Below are positions 62,198 to 64,000 of a stretch of 64,000 nt of DNA, piece by piece. The position numbers and the translations under genes are program-made. The notes below the pieces were generated by a model, which had not been told where the DNA came from, did no database searches, and was given only the letters and a program-made list of their open reading frames with translations. The first letter of the stretch is position 1; the number at the start of each line of letters is the position of its first letter. The stretch lies in the NCBI GenBank assembly GCA_023055355.1, contig JALJCS010000022.1, forward strand, positions 6,495,001 through 6,559,000. The letters run 5' to 3'. The DNA is from Agelaius tricolor (lineage: Eukaryota > Chordata > Aves > Passeriformes > Icteridae).

Positions 62198-62898
62198 CTG
62201 AAAAGCAAAAGAGAAATCTCATCAGCTTTAGAGAGTGGAAACTCAGGAATCAGTCACAATCTACCAGAGAATCCTTCTCTGTTGTTTGTTATATCTGATT
62301 TTTCCGAAATCCCATCTGATTCTCTGAAGCCAGCAACATTTCTAATTTTGGACTTTGTAGAGTTGAACACTCCAAGTATTACAGTTCTTTTCATTAACTC
62401 TCCAAGTTTTGTAACTTTCATGAATAATATTGTCAATTTTTATTTGGCACTGACTGGTACCACATCCAGCTCAAAGTCATAATGAAGATCATGAGCAGCA
62501 AGGGGGATTAGAGGGCATTATCTCCCTTTCTTCACTGTGGCACATTGTTCCAGACTGCACAGTTGATGGTGATTTTCAGAGAAAAAAACCCACAAAATTC
62601 ACAGAACTCCATTCATATTCCTGATAATGCACACGTTATTTGCCTTCCATTTGATCCAATGCTAAAGTATGAACAAGGATCAGCTCCACATAACAGATTT
62701 AGCAAAATAAACCCAACATTTTAAACAGGTATTTGAAGTACTTTGAGTTAATTGAATTTGCCAGAGAAAATTAAAATGTACTGAGCAAATACAAAGTAAT
62801 CACATCCACAGCCTTCATATAAAACAGCAGAAATGATCAAACATTGTCACATTTTTACATTTATTACTAATAGACTGTGAAAAGCTCCTCATCCTTAC
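62198..62898 (-). other. ABLIM1: ABLIM1 intron upstream of the microexon
   Basis: About 0.7 kb, donor AGAG|GTAAGG at 62897-62898, acceptor CAG ending at 62198. No other feature recognised. Confidence 0.85.
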
Positions 62899-62959
62899 CT
62901 CTAACAGCACCACTCACATCCCCATAACTGTTGTACTGACCAAAATCTGTAGAGACCGG
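62899..62959 (-). CDS. ABLIM1: ABLIM1 coding exon (61 bases)
   Basis: Twenty codons plus one base (phase 0 in, phase 1 out). It reads Pro-Val-Ser-Thr-Asp-Phe-Gly-Gln-Tyr-Asn-Ser-Tyr-Gly-Asp-Val-Ser-Gly-Ala-Val-Arg, then G. This matches the linker segment I recall from mammalian ABLIM1 (Pro-Val-Ser-Thr-Asp-Phe-Ala-Gln-Tyr-Asn-Ser-Tyr-Gly-Asp-Val-Ser-Gly-Gly-Val-Arg). The acceptor is TTACAG before 62959 and the donor is AG|GTAAGG. The linker is rich in Ser, Tyr and Gly and likely disordered. The exon plus the 8-base microexon is 69 bases, so the pair can be included or skipped without changing frame. Confidence 0.93.
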
Positions 62960-63265
62960 CTGTAACAGGAAAAGAGGGACAGAACATAAATTCACACTTC
63001 AAGACTTTACAAGAAGGTTGGTACATGGGTACAAAGAAATTGCTTTAATTTTTTTATTTCCCCCTCAATTTTCCAACATTTCTTCCTTTGCTTTCTTGCC
63101 TTTTTAACAAAGTAGTTTGTGGGAGGGGAAAATAGGTTTGGTTTGACTTCAGATAATTTTATAAGAAACATTTATCAAACTGAAAATCCAATACAATTGA
63201 TATGGAAATAAATACCATGGATAATTAAAGCCACCTTTCACATCTCAAAATCACCATCTTCTTAC
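62960..63265 (-). other. ABLIM1: Short ABLIM1 intron
   Basis: 306 bases, donor AGG|GTAAGA at 63264-63265 and acceptor CAG ending at 62960. Confidence 0.85.
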
Positions 63266-63327
63266 CCTGTGAAGTCCATTTTTTCCATACCCAGGGAGAG
63301 AAGAGGTTTTGGAGGCTGAAGCATGTG
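63266..63327 (-). CDS. ABLIM1: ABLIM1 coding exon (62 bases)
   Basis: Two bases completing a split codon, then 20 codons ending in phase 0: His-Ala-Ser-Ala-Ser-Lys-Thr-Ser-Ser-Leu-Pro-Gly-Tyr-Gly-Lys-Asn-Gly-Leu-His-Arg. The Leu-Pro-Gly-Tyr-Gly-Lys/Arg-Asn-Gly-Leu-His-Arg motif followed by Pro-Val-Ser-Thr-Asp-Phe is characteristic of ABLIM1 as I remember it and separates it from ABLIM2 and ABLIM3. If the previous exon ends in T, the split codon is TCA (Ser), as expected. Acceptor AACAG before 63327. This is the most upstream ABLIM1 exon I can identify. The four LIM zinc fingers at the N-terminus lie beyond the right edge. Confidence 0.92.
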
Positions 63328-64000
63328 CTGTTGAATGAGGAAGGGAAAATATTTTACTGGAAAAATCCCACAGAAACTAAAAAACTAGAGCACTTGAGGA
63401 ATCACCAAAAAACTAGAGCACTTGAGGAATCACCTAGTACAAAATACACAGTTAATAGAACCAAGCATACACACAACTGAGACACACTGACTTTAAGAAA
63501 CTCAGTCCCAAACTCAACACAAACTTCCACACATTCTGTAAGTTACAAACAGCTTTATCATGCCATGGTGGCAGGCCATTAATAAGGGACACTAATTTTC
63601 CCAGGCTCAAAATCAAGGTGGTCCCCCCTAGATTGAAAATAATGCTCATGGATCACCCATGGCATCTGCTTTGGCATCTTCCCTGATTCCAAAACGGAAT
63701 TGATGATTATGGCACTGATTATCCCTGCAAAGAGGGATGGACATACCTCAAATAAAGGAGTTCTCCAACCTGTGCTAAGGTTAATAAAAAAATCACAAGC
63801 TTTGAGTTGAGCAGGTTGCCTCTGGCCCCATAAAAATTAAAGACAGTGAGTGAGAGCCACAGGAATCCTCTCCAAGGCCATCAAGGCAACACACTTATAA
63901 AACAGGGAACACAAGGAAATCTTAGTTTGCTTGGCAACTGCTCCAGTGCATGACTCCAGAGAGACTCATCTTGTCTCTTCTTGGCTCAAAGTATTACAAT
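63328..64000 (-). other. ABLIM1: ABLIM1 intron, partial
   Basis: Runs off the right edge. The next upstream ABLIM1 exon (a Glu-rich segment ending near Asp-Ser-Pro-Ile-Asn-Ser in mammals) was not found here. It contains a 28-bp tandem duplication about 50 bases upstream of the exon in transcript direction. Confidence 0.7.
63379..63434. repeat. Tandem duplication, 28-bp unit x2
   Basis: The unit AACTAGAGCACTTGAGGAAT followed by CACC occurs at 63383 and 63411, exactly 28 bases apart, with A-rich joins. It lies about 52 bases upstream (transcript sense) of the 62-base ABLIM1 exon, just beyond the usual branch-point zone. Confidence 0.88.

Noticed and set aside
56727..63327. Assignment of the right-hand gene to ABLIM3, ABLIM2 or dematin
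   Set aside because: The headpiece variant (Ala-Pro-Glu-Val-Phe, Leu-Trp-Arg-Arg-Asn-Asp) and the linker motif Leu-Pro-Gly-Tyr-Gly-Lys-Asn-Gly-Leu-His-Arg fit ABLIM1, and AFAP1L2 as neighbour agrees.
63747..63769. 23-base segment flanked by CACAG and GTATGT on the minus strand, a possible further ABLIM1 microexon
   Set aside because: The splice-like flanks are acceptable but the peptide (Val-Gly-Glu-Leu-Leu-Tyr-Leu) does not match ABLIM1 at this place and the exon would add 2 mod 3 bases. Kept only as something RNA reads could test.
1..64000. Bacterial-type features (operons, CRISPR, riboswitches, ribosome binding sites)
   Set aside because: The window is vertebrate nuclear DNA with spliced genes, a CpG island and retroelements; such features are not expected and none was seen.

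Overview
The window is vertebrate nuclear DNA, almost certainly from a bird and probably a songbird. Evidence: fragments of the avian CR1 LINE in several places, two solo LTRs of a family I recognise as common in passerine genomes, no Alu/B1-type SINEs, and intron-exon genes with spliceosomal junctions. Nearly all open reading frames here are chance frames in non-coding DNA; no intact single-exon gene was found.

Two genes are supported, both on the minus strand and arranged head to tail. At the right is the 3' end of ABLIM1 (actin-binding LIM protein 1): six coding exons between 63327 and 56727, including an 8-base microexon, ending with a complete C-terminal villin headpiece. A long 3' UTR probably runs to about 50.84 kb. 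At 37145-37160 is the 16-base coding part of exon 1 of AFAP1L2 (XB130), reading M-E-K-Y-K plus one base, inside a CpG island (about 36.2-37.6 kb). Everything left of it is best read as AFAP1L2 intron 1; I found no second exon. The order ABLIM1 then AFAP1L2 on one strand matches the human 10q25 arrangement as I remember it. ABLIM2/AFAP1 and ABLIM3/AFAP1L1 are paralogous pairs.

Layout: 1-37144, AFAP1L2 intron 1, with CR1 fragments, a solo LTR at 21452-21835, a perfect hairpin at 4.2 kb and a minisatellite at 36.57-36.78 kb next to exon 1. 37145-37560: exon 1, 5' UTR and promoter with GC boxes and duplicated CAG/CTG tracts. About 37.56-50.84 kb: intergenic, with a probable ERVL-like LTR at 43.4 kb and a second solo LTR at 49208-49590. 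About 50.84-64 kb: ABLIM1 3' UTR, exons and introns.

The most interesting part is the ABLIM1 splicing architecture. A 61-base exon and the 8-base microexon together add 69 bases (23 codons) and are neutral for frame as a pair. Omitting only the microexon would frameshift, stop at 60864-60866 and remove the headpiece. The next exon is followed by a GC rather than a GT donor.
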